Part shown: positions 8,793 to 18,217 of the stretch, in pieces | Layout of the letters: each line of letters starts with the position of its first letter | Position numbering within the stretch: the first letter of the stretch is position 1 | Assembly (NCBI GenBank): GCA_021846275.1 | Contig: JAJZBZ010000003.1 | Coordinates: forward strand, 434,001-498,000 | Origin: Acidobacteriota bacterium | GTDB lineage: Bacteria > Acidobacteriota > Terriglobia > Terriglobales > Acidobacteriaceae | Direction of reading: 5' to 3' | Length of the DNA: 64,000 nt | Position numbers and translations under genes: made by a program | Notes under the pieces: generated by a model | Database searches by the model: none | What the model was told of the DNA's origin: nothing | What the model saw: the letters and a program-made list of their open reading frames with translations, nothing else

Positions 8793-9596
8793 TCAACGCT
8801 GCGGCCCGGTCGGTTTTGCGCCTGCGGGCTGCCCGCCGCCTGTTGTCACCGCGCCGCTCGACTCTGGCTCATCCTGCTCCACCAGCACGGCGGAAGCGCC
8901 CACCAGGTTGAAGCTGCGCGCCGCGCCGCCCGTCGGCTGGAAGGTGATGCGCAGCGGATCTCGCTGCCAGATGGCCTCCTCGCAGACCGGTGACAGGTGG
9001 TGCGTCGCGTCGAACGCCTGCAATTTCTGGTGCAGCAGCGGCTTGCGCGCGGCAATCTGCGCCACCACGGCATACAGGCTCTTGCCCGATGCCGTCACGC
9101 CGCAATACGCCCCGTAATCGCGAAACCAGACCACATCGCTCACCGACGGATCGTAGTCCGGCAGCTTCAACTGCGCCACGTGCCCCGTCACGCGATCAAT
9201 CAGCAGCCACGGCCCGCGCTGCCATATCCAATCACCACTCTTGCCCGTCTTTTCGCCGGGCAGCGCATCGTTCAGCCGCAGCGCGCGGCGCACCACGAAG
9301 CTGCGCTCGGTCACCTCATGCACCGCTCCCGTCGTCCACTCGGTCACATGACTATCCACGACCAGCGGTCGCACCGTGAGCTTGCTCTCGTCGCCGTTCG
9401 ACCCAGCCGGATCGCCCTCGCTCGAATACGGGACGCTGCGCTCGGCGCCGAGCGTCACGGCGTGGTGTCCGCGCTCAGCTCGCGCCGGACACGGCCCGGA
9501 CAGCAGCGCCGCAATCAGCGCGGCAAGCGGCAGCGCGTATGCCGCGCGTGGCAGACTGTTTCGCCTCACGTGACCTGCCACGCGAAGGATGCTCAT
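8793..9596 (-). CDS. Secreted protein of unknown function
   Basis: 267 aa with a signal peptide (Arg-rich start, hydrophobic AALIAALLSG, cleavage near PARA). No family is recognised. The mature part has DRVTGHVAQLKLPDYDPS and a conserved-looking DYGAYCGV segment, and ends in a Gly/Pro tail. The ATG at 9596 overlaps the gatA stop as ATGA, so translation is probably coupled to gatA. The longer open frame upstream lies within gatA and is rejected. Confidence 0.75.
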   Translation of the reverse strand: MSILRVAGHVRRNSLPRAAYALPLAALIAALLSGPCPARAERGHHAVTLGAERSVPYSSEGDPAGSNGDESKLTVRPLVVDSHVTEWTTGAVHEVTERSFVVRRALRLNDALPGEKTGKSGDWIWQRGPWLLIDRVTGHVAQLKLPDYDPSVSDVVWFRDYGAYCGVTASGKSLYAVVAQIAARKPLLHQKLQAFDATHHLSPVCEEAIWQRDPLRITFQPTGGAARSFNLVGASAVLVEQDEPESSGAVTTGGGQPAGAKPTGPQR

Positions 9597-11074
9597 GCCC
9601 GCGCCTCGGCGGTCGCGCGCTCCACGCCCGCTGCCACGCGAAAGATCGTGCTCTCGCCAAAGTGCGGCCCCAGCACCTGCAAGCCCACCGGCAGCCCCGC
9701 TGCGGTTGTGCCGCACGGCACAGAAAGCCCGCAGATTCCCGCCAGACTCGCCGTCACCGTGTAAATATCCGCCAGATACATTGCCAGAGGGTCATCGCTT
9801 TTTTCGCCGATGCGAAAGGCCGCCGTCGGAGCCGTCGGCGCGACAATCGCATCCAGTTCCGCGAAGGCGGCAAGAAACTCCTCGGCCAGAATTCGCCGCA
9901 CCTGCAGCGCCTTGCGATAATAGGCGTCGTAGTAGCCCGCGCTCAGCGCATAGGTGCCGAGCAGAATCCGCCGCTTCACCTCCGCGCCAAAGCCCTCCTC
10001 GCGCGAAAGCCGATACATCGACGAAAGATTGGTCGCCGCAGCGGATCGATATCCGAAGCGAACACCGTCAAACCGCGCCAGATTCGCGCTCGCCTCCGCC
10101 GTCGCCACCAGATAGTAGACAGGAATCGCGTACCGCGTGTGCCGCAGCGAAATCCGCTTCGTCTGGCATCCCTGCGCGTGCAGCGCGTCGATGCCGCGCT
10201 CAACCGCCGCGCGCACCTCCAGGTCAAGACCTTCGCCGAAGTACTCCTCCGGAATGCCGATGCGCAGACCTTTCACCTCGCGCGTCGTGGCTGCGGCGTA
10301 ATCGTCCACGGGTCGCGTCGCAGAGGTCGCGTCCAGCGGATCGTGCCCGGCCAGCACCTCCATCACCCTCGCCGCATCCTCGACGCTTGCAGCAAACGGT
10401 CCCACGCGATCCAGCGACGAAGCAAACGCAATCAGCCCATAGCGCGAGACTCGCCCATAGGTCGGCAACACGCCCACCACGCCGCAGTAGCTTGCTGGCT
10501 GGCGAATCGAGCCGCCCGTGTCCGTGCCCAGCGTGGCCACGGCCAGATTCGCCGCCACCGCCGCCGCCGATCCGCCGCTTGATCCGCCCGGCACCCGCTC
10601 CAGATCAACCGGATTGCGCACCGGCCCGTAAGCCGAGTTTTCGTTCGACGAACCCATCGCAAACTCATCGCAGTTCAGCTTGCCCAGCAGCACCGCTCCG
10701 GCCTCGCGCAGCCGCGTCACCGCCGTTGCGTCATACGGCGGACGATAGCCTTCCAGAATTCGCGACCCCGCCGTTGTCGGCGCGCCGCGCATCGTGAGCA
10801 CGTCCTTCACTCCGATGGGAACTCCAGCCAGCGGCGGCAGCGGATCGCCTTTCGCCGCGCGTGCATCCACCTGCGCGGCCTGCTCCATCGCCTGCTCGCG
10901 CGTCAGCGCCAGATAGGCATTGACCTGCGGATTGTACTGCTCGATGCGCGCGTAATACCGTTCCGCAATCCCGCTCGCACTCGCGCTCCCATCGGCAATC
11001 GCCGCGCGCAGCGCGCGAATCGTCCGCGGCTTTTCCAGCAATCCGCTCGGCAACTGACTCGGCAACTGACTCAT
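9593..11074 (-). CDS. gatA: Aspartyl/glutamyl-tRNA amidotransferase subunit A
   Basis: A 493-aa amidase of the GatCAB complex, which converts Glu-tRNA(Gln) or Asp-tRNA(Asn) to the amidated form. The triad residues fit the family spacing: Lys90 in GVPIGVKDVL, Ser165 in PGGSSGGSA and Ser189 in GTDTGGSI. GSSNENSAYGPVRNP is also typical. ATG at 11074 is chosen because it gives the usual N-terminus, although its Shine-Dalgarno is weak; the frame opens with TTG at 11161 inside the gatC end. gatC lies directly upstream. gatB is not in the window. Confidence 0.96.
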   Translation of the reverse strand: MSQLPSQLPSGLLEKPRTIRALRAAIADGSASASGIAERYYARIEQYNPQVNAYLALTREQAMEQAAQVDARAAKGDPLPPLAGVPIGVKDVLTMRGAPTTAGSRILEGYRPPYDATAVTRLREAGAVLLGKLNCDEFAMGSSNENSAYGPVRNPVDLERVPGGSSGGSAAAVAANLAVATLGTDTGGSIRQPASYCGVVGVLPTYGRVSRYGLIAFASSLDRVGPFAASVEDAARVMEVLAGHDPLDATSATRPVDDYAAATTREVKGLRIGIPEEYFGEGLDLEVRAAVERGIDALHAQGCQTKRISLRHTRYAIPVYYLVATAEASANLARFDGVRFGYRSAAATNLSSMYRLSREEGFGAEVKRRILLGTYALSAGYYDAYYRKALQVRRILAEEFLAAFAELDAIVAPTAPTAAFRIGEKSDDPLAMYLADIYTVTASLAGICGLSVPCGTTAAGLPVGLQVLGPHFGESTIFRVAAGVERATAEARA

Positions 11075-11150
11075 TGTTCCGTTCTCACTCTGTGTCAACC
11101 CTGCGCTCCCGTCTCTGCCATTCGTGCAATCCCCGCGCGTCGGCGCGCGC

Positions 11151-11474
11151 TCACCGTTCAATCACCTTTGGCGTCTTGAAAAACGCGCCATCCGTCTCCG
11201 GCACCGCCGCCATCACGCTCGCCCGCTCCAGCGACGCGCGCAGCACGTCGGCGCGCAACGACTCGCCGTTGCCCTCCGTCGCGCCATCGGCAAAAAGCTC
11301 GCTCACCTGCGCCATCGGCTCGACCTGGCTCGTGTCGATCTGGCGCAACTGATCCACATATCCGAGAATCGCGTTCAAATCCCGCTGCATGCGCGCAGCC
11401 TCATCGGCGGCCAGCTCCAGATTCGCCAGCTCCGCCACGCGCTCCACCTCTGCCATCGAAACCTCTGCGCTCAT
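11151..11474 (-). CDS. gatC: Aspartyl/glutamyl-tRNA amidotransferase subunit C
   Basis: A 107-aa GatC: VERVAELANLELAADEAARM, then the helical segment LNAILGYVDQL and the C-terminal FFKTPKVIER, all family features. GatC bridges and stabilises GatA and GatB. The ATG at 11474 has AGGCGG five bases upstream and is preferred over the GTG at 11480. First gene of the gatC-gatA run, with TATACT at 11505-11510 as a likely -10. Confidence 0.95.
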   Translation of the reverse strand: MSAEVSMAEVERVAELANLELAADEAARMQRDLNAILGYVDQLRQIDTSQVEPMAQVSELFADGATEGNGESLRADVLRASLERASVMAAVPETDGAFFKTPKVIER

Positions 11475-11504
11475 TCGCACCGCCTGAAAAATTCCTGAAA
11501 GTCC

Positions 11505-11510
11505 AGTATA
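11505..11510 (-). promoter_or_regulatory. Candidate -10 box for gatC-gatA
   Basis: TATACT on the minus strand, 30 bases before the gatC start, gives a leader of about 23 bases that includes the Shine-Dalgarno. No convincing -35 was seen. Confidence 0.4.
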
Positions 11511-11756
11511 GTGGCCGCGCAGTCTCCATGACCGGCCTCCACCGCGCCGGAAATTGACTGCCGAACAGCCGACAACTTTGTGATAGCTTTATGCCATGCT
11601 TCTGGCAGGGTCGCTCCGCCAGCGGGCCGCGCAACATCCGGGGAATGCGGCGATGGCGCGCTCCAGACAGCATCTATCCAGTCGAGTTACTTCGTTCCGC
11701 TCCGGCGGATTTGCCAGCAATGGCTTTTCAGCAACTTATATTCGAGGGGGAAAACC

Positions 11757-14447
11757 ATGAAATCCGCATCTTCGTTCCAACTGGCTCCTGGCACCGCGCG
11801 AGTCCTTCTGGCCGTGCTCGCTCTGTCCGGACTTGCCCTGGGCGGACCGCGTGGCGCCGCGCAGGCAACCGTATCCACATCCGTCCCCACGCCCATCTCG
11901 GTGCTGGGCCACAATCCCGGCGATGACTACTACCTGGCCAACTACGAAGAAGAGATTCAATACTTCCACGCGCTCGCCGCTCACTCGGATCGCATCAGGA
12001 TGTTCACCGTCGGCCAGACCACCGAGGGCCGCAATATCGAGGTCGCGGTCATCTCATCACCGGAGAATCTGGCGCGTCTCGACGAGTGGAAGGCCGACAC
12101 CAAGCGCCTTTCGACCGATGACGGACTCGACGACGCGGCAGCAAAGGCACTCGCCCAGAAGGCGCGCGTCATCATCCACATCGATGGCGGCCTGCACGCC
12201 AATGAAGTGGCCGGGCCGCAGCACTCGATGGTGCTTGCCTATAAGCTCCTCTCGACGCAGGGCGACCCGGAGGTCGATCGCATCCTGAACAACGTCGTGC
12301 TCCTGCTCTATCCCACGCTCAATCCCGACGGGCAGGACATGGTCGTCTCCTGGTATCGAAAAAATCTCGGTACGCAGTACGAAGTCAGCCCCATGCCCTG
12401 GCTCTTTCAGGATTACGTCGGCCACGACAACAACCGCGACGGCTACATGCTCAACATGAAGGAGTCGCAGGTCGTCGCCAAAACCGAATTGGAGTACAGC
12501 CCGGCCATCTTCTATTGCCAGCACCAGACCGCGCCATTCCCCGCGCGCATCTGGATTCCGCCGTTCTCCGATCCCATCTCGTCCAACATCAGCCCCTACG
12601 TGCGAAGCTGGTTCAACGTCGTCGGCACCGGCATGGCCGCATATCTGGACGAGCACCAGATGCCCGGCGCGATCAGCGAATCCCGCTTCGACAACTGGTA
12701 TCCCGGCTTTGTCGATTACGCCGGAGCCTTTCGCAACGAAATCTCCTTCTTCACCGAGACGGCGCTCTATCGCTACGCCACGCCGCGCTTTTACACCGTC
12801 GATGAGTTCCCCAAAGACATGCAGGATCTCAAGGCGCTCACCATGTACACGACGCCGTGGCAGGGCGGATGGTGGCGCCTGAGGGATGCCGTCAACTACA
12901 TGGTCGCCGGCTCCATGTCCGTGCTCGACACCGCTTCGCGCTTCCGCGAAACCCTGCTCTACAACCAGTACCAGGCTGCGCGCGACAACATCCGCCGCTA
13001 CACCGATGCGCCGCCCTACGCCTACGTCATTCCCAGCGTACAGCGCGACGTGCCCGAGGCCGCGCAACTGGCCCGCATCATGCTCGAAAACGGCCTCAAG
13101 GTGGATGCCGTCTCCGACAGTTTCACGGCCAACGGACGCCAGTATCCCGCCGACTCCTGGGTCATTCCCATGAACCAGCCTTACTCCGCGCTGGCCAAGG
13201 AATTGTTCGAGGTGCAGCGCTACCCTGACGCCATGAGCGCCGGAACCTCGAAGGCCATCGATCTGCCCTATGATGTCACCGGCTGGACGCTGCCACTCCA
13301 GATGGGTGTTCAGGCCGATGCCGTCTCCGATCCCATCCCCGCCGCGCAGCTCAGCCACCTGAAGCCGCTCACGCAGATCGATCTTCCACCGTCGAGTGTG
13401 GATGGCGCGGGAACGTCATTCGTCCTCAGCCACGAACCCAACGCAAGCCTGAAACTGGTCAACGACGTGCTCGCCGGCGGCGGCAGCGCCGCGCTCGACA
13501 CCGACTCTGTGAAAACACCGGGCGGAACAGAAACCGGCGCGATCGTCGTCAGCGGCGTCAGTCACGCAACTCTCGCCAGTCTCGGCACAAAATACGGCGT
13601 CTCCGCGCTCGCCATCGATCACGCGCCTGCTCATGCCATCGCGCTCAAAGCTGCCCGCGTCGGCCTCTATCGACCCTGGCAGGCTTCCATCGACGAGGGC
13701 TGGACGCGCTGGATTCTGGAGCAGTACGGCTACAAGCCCATCAGCCTTTACAACGCCGACATGCGCGCCGGCGACCTCGGCTCGCGCGTCGATGTCATCA
13801 TCCTGCCCGACATGCGCGCCAACTCACTCATCAACGGCTTCAAACCCGGCATCGTTCCCGGCGAATACGCCGGCGGGCTGAACGAAGAGGGCCTGGCCAG
13901 CCTGCGCGCTTTTGTGCAAAAAGGCGGAACGCTCATCGCCTTCAACGAAACCGCGTCGGCCATCATTCCGCTCTTTTCGCTGCCGGTCAAAAACGTACTC
14001 GAAGGACTGAAGAGCGATCAATTCTTCTGCTCCGGCGCGCTCCTGCGCGTCAACACCGAGTCGCGGAACCGCCCGGCTCTTTTCGGCCTGCCGCAGGAGG
14101 CAACCGTGATGTTTGAGCACGGTCCCGCCTTTGCCACGCTGCCCGGATTCAAAGGCGCGGTGCTCGCCCGCTATCCCACCGAATCCAACCCGCTCGAAAG
14201 CGGACTTCTGCTGCATCCCGAGGCCATCGAAGGCAAGATCGCCGCGCTGGAACTTTCCTACGGCCAGGGGCGTATCTACCTCTATGGATTCAAGCCGCAG
14301 TGGCGGGCGCAGTCGCACGGCAGCTACAAGTTCTTCCTCAACGCGCTCTACAAAATGGACGAGCCGCCATTCGCGCCGAACAATCCGAATGCGGACAAAC
14401 CCGATGCAGCCAAAGCCATGCCCGGCAAATCCGTGCAGGCTGAGTAA
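11757..14447 (+). CDS. Secreted M14-family zinc metallopeptidase
   Basis: 896 aa from the ATG at 11757, which has GAGGGGG six bases upstream and begins a clear signal peptide (cleavage near residue 36). The frame is open upstream but that part is not protein-like. The M14 carboxypeptidase domain covers roughly 45-380: zinc ligands His147 and Glu150 in DGGLHANEVAGPQH and His256 in YCQHQT, plus TLNPDGQD and HDNNRDGY near the site. Beyond residue about 420 lies a long C-terminal region that ends in a Rossmann/ThuA-like part with FKPQWRAQSHG. It probably degrades peptides outside the cytoplasm. It starts a plus-strand cluster divergent from gatC. Confidence 0.9.
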   Translation: MKSASSFQLAPGTARVLLAVLALSGLALGGPRGAAQATVSTSVPTPISVLGHNPGDDYYLANYEEEIQYFHALAAHSDRIRMFTVGQTTEGRNIEVAVISSPENLARLDEWKADTKRLSTDDGLDDAAAKALAQKARVIIHIDGGLHANEVAGPQHSMVLAYKLLSTQGDPEVDRILNNVVLLLYPTLNPDGQDMVVSWYRKNLGTQYEVSPMPWLFQDYVGHDNNRDGYMLNMKESQVVAKTELEYSPAIFYCQHQTAPFPARIWIPPFSDPISSNISPYVRSWFNVVGTGMAAYLDEHQMPGAISESRFDNWYPGFVDYAGAFRNEISFFTETALYRYATPRFYTVDEFPKDMQDLKALTMYTTPWQGGWWRLRDAVNYMVAGSMSVLDTASRFRETLLYNQYQAARDNIRRYTDAPPYAYVIPSVQRDVPEAAQLARIMLENGLKVDAVSDSFTANGRQYPADSWVIPMNQPYSALAKELFEVQRYPDAMSAGTSKAIDLPYDVTGWTLPLQMGVQADAVSDPIPAAQLSHLKPLTQIDLPPSSVDGAGTSFVLSHEPNASLKLVNDVLAGGGSAALDTDSVKTPGGTETGAIVVSGVSHATLASLGTKYGVSALAIDHAPAHAIALKAARVGLYRPWQASIDEGWTRWILEQYGYKPISLYNADMRAGDLGSRVDVIILPDMRANSLINGFKPGIVPGEYAGGLNEEGLASLRAFVQKGGTLIAFNETASAIIPLFSLPVKNVLEGLKSDQFFCSGALLRVNTESRNRPALFGLPQEATVMFEHGPAFATLPGFKGAVLARYPTESNPLESGLLLHPEAIEGKIAALELSYGQGRIYLYGFKPQWRAQSHGSYKFFLNALYKMDEPPFAPNNPNADKPDAAKAMPGKSVQAE

Positions 14448-14483
14448 ACCAGTCTCGGCGCGCGACTGCGAAAGTCAACAGCC

Positions 14484-15986
14484 ATGACCAGACGCGCGCC
14501 GATCCTTTCGCTCCGACTCGACACCCTGCTGCTCAGCGCCAGCGCCGCGTCTCTGCTCGTCATTCACTTCGCCATCGGCAACGGCTACGGCTTCCACCGC
14601 GACGAGTTGCAATTCCTCTACGACGCGCGCCATCTCCAGTGGGGCTTCGTCGCCTTCCCGCCGCTCACCTCGTTCTGCGCCCGCATCGCCATCGCGCTCT
14701 TCGGCATCTCGCCGCAGGTTCTGCGCATTCCCGCCGCCATCACCAATGCAATCTCGCTCCTGCTCACCGGCCTCATCGCGCACGAACTGGGCGGCCGCCG
14801 CGCCGCGCAAATGCTCGCTCTCGCCGCCGCATTTCCCGCCTGCCTGCTGCTCAGCTCCGTGCTCCAATACAACACCTTCGACCTGCTGGCGTGGCTCACC
14901 GTCAGCCTGTTCGCCGCGCGCCTGCTCCGCACCGCCGACCTGCGCAACTGGCTCGGCATCGGCCTGGGCATCGGCATCGGAGTCCTGTCCAAATACACCA
15001 TCGCGTTTCCCGCCGCCGGCCTTCTTGCTGCCGTCCTGCTGCTGCCGTCGCAGCGCCACGCCCTGCGCAGCCGCTGGTTCTGGCTCGGCGGCCTCGTCGC
15101 CACCGTCATCGCCGCGCCCAACCTCCTCTGGCTGGCGCAGCACCACTGGATCACCCTCCAGATGGAACACTCCATCCACCTGCGCGACATCCGCCTCGGT
15201 CGCGGCAACGGATTTTTTCTCGACCAGCTCAAATTCACTCTGCTGGCCTTCCCGCTCGCCCTCGCCGGTCTCGTTTCCCTACTGCGCAGCGCGCGCCACA
15301 GGCTGCTCGCCGCACTCTATCTCGGCCCGCTCGTCCTGCTCGCGCTCATGAAAGCGCGCGGCTATTACCTCGTCCCCGGCTATCCCGTGCTCTACGCCGC
15401 CGGTGCCGTCGCCCTCGAACGCACTCTGGCTCAGCGCCCCGCCTGGCTGCGCATCGCCGCGCGCTCCGCGCTGCTCGCTGCCTTCGCGCTCAACACCGCC
15501 GCCGTCGTCTGGACCTATCTGCCCATCTGGCCCGTCGGCTCGCCCGCATGGAACTGGCAGATGGCGAACAACTCCGACATGGCCAACGAAGTTGGCTGGC
15601 CGCAGTTCGTCGCCCAGGTCGCCGCCGTGCGCGATACTCTGTCCGCCGCCGATCGCGAGCATCTGGGCATCGTCGCCAACAACTTCGGCGAGGCCGGCGC
15701 GCTCGATCTCTACGGCCCCGAATTCCACCTGCCCACGCCCATCAGCGCCGTCAACGACTTCCATGCGCGCGGCTACGGCGCGTTTCCGCCCGATCCGGTC
15801 ATCGTCGTGGGCAGCAATCTCACTAACCAACTGAAAAACTTCCAGACCTGCTCGGTCGTCGCTCACACCATCCTGCCCTACGGCGTGCGCAACGAGGAAA
15901 CCGACGACGAGCCGCAGATTCTGCTCTGCCGCCACCTCCGCTACGCCTGGCCAGAGATATGGAGCCGCGTGCAGGAGTTCGGCTGA
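14484..15986 (+). CDS. Glycosyltransferase family 39 (PMT/ArnT-like) membrane protein
   Basis: A 500-aa polytopic membrane protein. The first membrane helix is followed by NGYGFHRDELQFLYDARHL, with the acidic pair Asp40-Glu41 that marks the catalytic loop of polyprenyl-phosphate-dependent GT-C transferases. About ten further hydrophobic segments follow, then a C-terminal non-membrane domain (about 370-500). Such enzymes transfer a sugar from a lipid carrier to a lipid or protein on the outer face of the membrane. Donor and acceptor cannot be inferred. It lies 36 bases after the M14 gene. Confidence 0.88.
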   Translation: MTRRAPILSLRLDTLLLSASAASLLVIHFAIGNGYGFHRDELQFLYDARHLQWGFVAFPPLTSFCARIAIALFGISPQVLRIPAAITNAISLLLTGLIAHELGGRRAAQMLALAAAFPACLLLSSVLQYNTFDLLAWLTVSLFAARLLRTADLRNWLGIGLGIGIGVLSKYTIAFPAAGLLAAVLLLPSQRHALRSRWFWLGGLVATVIAAPNLLWLAQHHWITLQMEHSIHLRDIRLGRGNGFFLDQLKFTLLAFPLALAGLVSLLRSARHRLLAALYLGPLVLLALMKARGYYLVPGYPVLYAAGAVALERTLAQRPAWLRIAARSALLAAFALNTAAVVWTYLPIWPVGSPAWNWQMANNSDMANEVGWPQFVAQVAAVRDTLSAADREHLGIVANNFGEAGALDLYGPEFHLPTPISAVNDFHARGYGAFPPDPVIVVGSNLTNQLKNFQTCSVVAHTILPYGVRNEETDDEPQILLCRHLRYAWPEIWSRVQEFG

Positions 15987-16052
15987 TCTCCCGCGCCGCA
16001 TGGCGAATCTGCTATCGTTCTCTCGTCCGCAAATTTTCCGCTCGGAGCCTCC

Positions 16053-17144
16053 ATGCGCACCGCTCTTTCGCTGTTCCTGCTCACTCCTCTGGCCCTTGCC
16101 GCGCAATCACCCTCAGCCCGACCCACGCCCAAGCCCACCACCGCGGCCACCGCCGCACAGCGTGACACCACCTACATCGACGCGAAGGGCACGGCGCACA
16201 TCACGCGCATCATGCCCGTTCCCGACGATCTCAGCCCCGAGGCGCAGCGCTCCGTCGCCCAGGCGCAGCCCGACGCAGGCCCGCCCACGCCGCTGGCCAA
16301 GCGCCGCGCCGACACCGATGCCTGGCAGCTCACCGCGCGCGACGCCTGGCTCAAGCTCTATCCCGCCACCATCACCAACACCACCATCGCCAGCGTTCCC
16401 GTGCGCATCATCCAGCCCGCGCACACCGATCCGGCGCTCGGCGATGACGTGCTGCTCAATGTCCACGGCGGCGGATTCGACTCCGACTCCGGCTCCTACA
16501 CCGAGACCGTCCCCATCGCCGGCATGACCGGCGTCCGCACCGTCGCCGTGCTCTATCGCCTCTCGCCGGAGCACGCGTTTCCCGCCGCCGTCGATGACTC
16601 CATCGCCGTCTACAAGGATTTGCTGAAAACGCACAAGCCCAGCCAGATCATCCTCTACGGAACCTCGGCCGGTGCCATCCTCACCGGTGAGCTTGCCTCG
16701 CGCATCCGGCAACTCGGCCTGCCCGAACCAGCCGCGCTCGGCATCTTCTCCGGCTTCGGCGATTTCACCCGCGCCGGCGACTCCGGCAATCTCTTCACCA
16801 TCTCGGCAAACGGCTTTGCCGGTCCGCTCGCGCCCACGCGCGTCTCCCAGGTGCTCACTGCTTACGTCGGCAAAACCAGCCGACGCGATCCGGTTCTCTC
16901 GCCCATCTTCTCTGACCTCCACGGCATGCCGCCCACGCTCTTCGTCACCAGCACGCGCGACATCCTGCTCAGCGGCACCTCCAATCTCCACCGCGCTTAC
17001 CTCAACGCCGGCGTCGATGCGCACCTGATCGTCTTCGACGGACTGCCCCACGCCTTCTGGTACAACTCCGCGCTGCCCGAGGCTCTCGAAGCCAATCACG
17101 ATATGGCGAATTTCTTCGTCCAGCACCTTGAGCACGCTCACTGA
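16053..17144 (+). CDS. Secreted alpha/beta hydrolase, hormone-sensitive lipase type
   Basis: A 363-aa protein with a short signal peptide (cleavage near ALAAQ), a Pro/Thr/Ala-rich linker (20-36) and an alpha/beta hydrolase domain. The oxyanion motif HGGG is at 138-141, the nucleophile elbow GTSAG has Ser205, and Asp303 (TSTRD) with His333 (GLPHAFW) completes the triad. This arrangement marks carboxylesterases and lipases of the HSL group. The ATG has GGAG upstream. Natural substrate unknown. Confidence 0.9.
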   Translation: MRTALSLFLLTPLALAAQSPSARPTPKPTTAATAAQRDTTYIDAKGTAHITRIMPVPDDLSPEAQRSVAQAQPDAGPPTPLAKRRADTDAWQLTARDAWLKLYPATITNTTIASVPVRIIQPAHTDPALGDDVLLNVHGGGFDSDSGSYTETVPIAGMTGVRTVAVLYRLSPEHAFPAAVDDSIAVYKDLLKTHKPSQIILYGTSAGAILTGELASRIRQLGLPEPAALGIFSGFGDFTRAGDSGNLFTISANGFAGPLAPTRVSQVLTAYVGKTSRRDPVLSPIFSDLHGMPPTLFVTSTRDILLSGTSNLHRAYLNAGVDAHLIVFDGLPHAFWYNSALPEALEANHDMANFFVQHLEHAH

Positions 17145-17155
17145 TCCGCACGACA

Positions 17156-17722
17156 ATGACAAACGTTCACGCCGCTTATCCCAGCCGCTGGTCGGCGGAG
17201 ATACTCCCTGCGCGCCCGCTCATCCTGCCGCCGCGCCACTTCACCTATCCGGCACAGGTTGAGGAGGTCGAGCGCGGCGCGCTGGAGGTCATCATCCGAC
17301 CCGCGAGCGCGGAACCATTCCTCGCCACCTTCGCGCTCGGCTTCCGCGATCCTGCCGTGCCCACCGGCGTCTGGTCCGCGCCGGACCCTGACGAACTCTG
17401 CGCGCTCTCCGGCGGTTACGCCTATTTTGTTCGCGCCTCGCAGCCCGATCGATTCACCCTGCTGCCGCTGCGCCCGGTGCTTCAGGTGCATGTGGCCGCA
17501 GAAGCCGACCTGCTGCTCTTCATCGGCAATCGCGACATTCTCGCCTGGGGCGCGGGCGGCCAGGCCTGGCAGGCGAATGCGGTTTCGTCCGAAGGCATCA
17601 CCCTCAACGCAATCACGGCAACCACGCTCCACGCCACGGGCTGGGAGATGCGCACCGACCGCGAATTTCCCTTCGCGCTCGACCTCGCCACGGGCGAGCC
17701 GACCCAGACACCGCCGCGATAA
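17156..17722 (+). CDS. Protein of unknown function
   Basis: 188 aa with no recognised family, no signal peptide and no membrane helix. The composition is that of a soluble beta-rich domain (LEVIIRPASAEPFLATFALGF, LRPVLQVHVAAEADLLLFIG). It lies 12 bases after the esterase and 22 before the cytochrome gene, on the same strand, so co-transcription is likely. Coding is supported by length, position and codon use like its neighbours. Confidence 0.7.
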   Translation: MTNVHAAYPSRWSAEILPARPLILPPRHFTYPAQVEEVERGALEVIIRPASAEPFLATFALGFRDPAVPTGVWSAPDPDELCALSGGYAYFVRASQPDRFTLLPLRPVLQVHVAAEADLLLFIGNRDILAWGAGGQAWQANAVSSEGITLNAITATTLHATGWEMRTDREFPFALDLATGEPTQTPPR

Positions 17723-17743
17723 AGTAAATCTCAGAGGAACCGC

Positions 17744-18139
17744 ATGAAACGCTGCGCCGCGCTGCTGCTGCTCACGCTCTCACCCGCCGCCCTGCTGGCC
17801 GCCGCCACCGGAGCCTGGCTCCATCGCGTGCCCGACGAAGATCACCTCCGCCATGACCCGCTCCGCGCACAGCCGACCGCAATCGCCGCAGGCAAACTGC
17901 TCTTCCAGCACAACTGCACGCCCTGCCACGGCTTCGACGCCATGGGCCGCTTCGGTCGTCCCAGCCTGCGCAGCGCGCGCATCCGCCGCGCCTCCGACGG
18001 CGACCTCGCCTGGATGCTCCAGCACGGAAACCCCTACAAAGGCATGCCGCCGTGGAGCAGCCTCCCGGAGACGCAGCGCTGGCAGATCATCGCCTACCTG
18101 CGCACACTGCCGCCCATCGGCAAACCGATGCCGCGCTGA
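17744..18139 (+). CDS. Small periplasmic c-type cytochrome
   Basis: A 131-aa class I cytochrome c with a signal peptide (cleavage near residue 20), the haem-binding motif CTPCH (Cys58, Cys61, His62) and the probable axial ligand Met101 in KGMPPWSSL, followed by the C-terminal helix QRWQIIAYLRTL. It is a periplasmic electron carrier or a partner of a larger oxidase or dehydrogenase. The ATG has AGAGGA upstream. No redox partner lies next to it. Confidence 0.93.
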   Translation: MKRCAALLLLTLSPAALLAAATGAWLHRVPDEDHLRHDPLRAQPTAIAAGKLLFQHNCTPCHGFDAMGRFGRPSLRSARIRRASDGDLAWMLQHGNPYKGMPPWSSLPETQRWQIIAYLRTLPPIGKPMPR

Positions 18140-18217
18140 GAGCCAACCGGAAGGCCGCGCTGACCGCCGCGCCAGAATTTGCTGGCAATGTGTTGCGGAT
18201 TCCCGCGCCACGCGCGG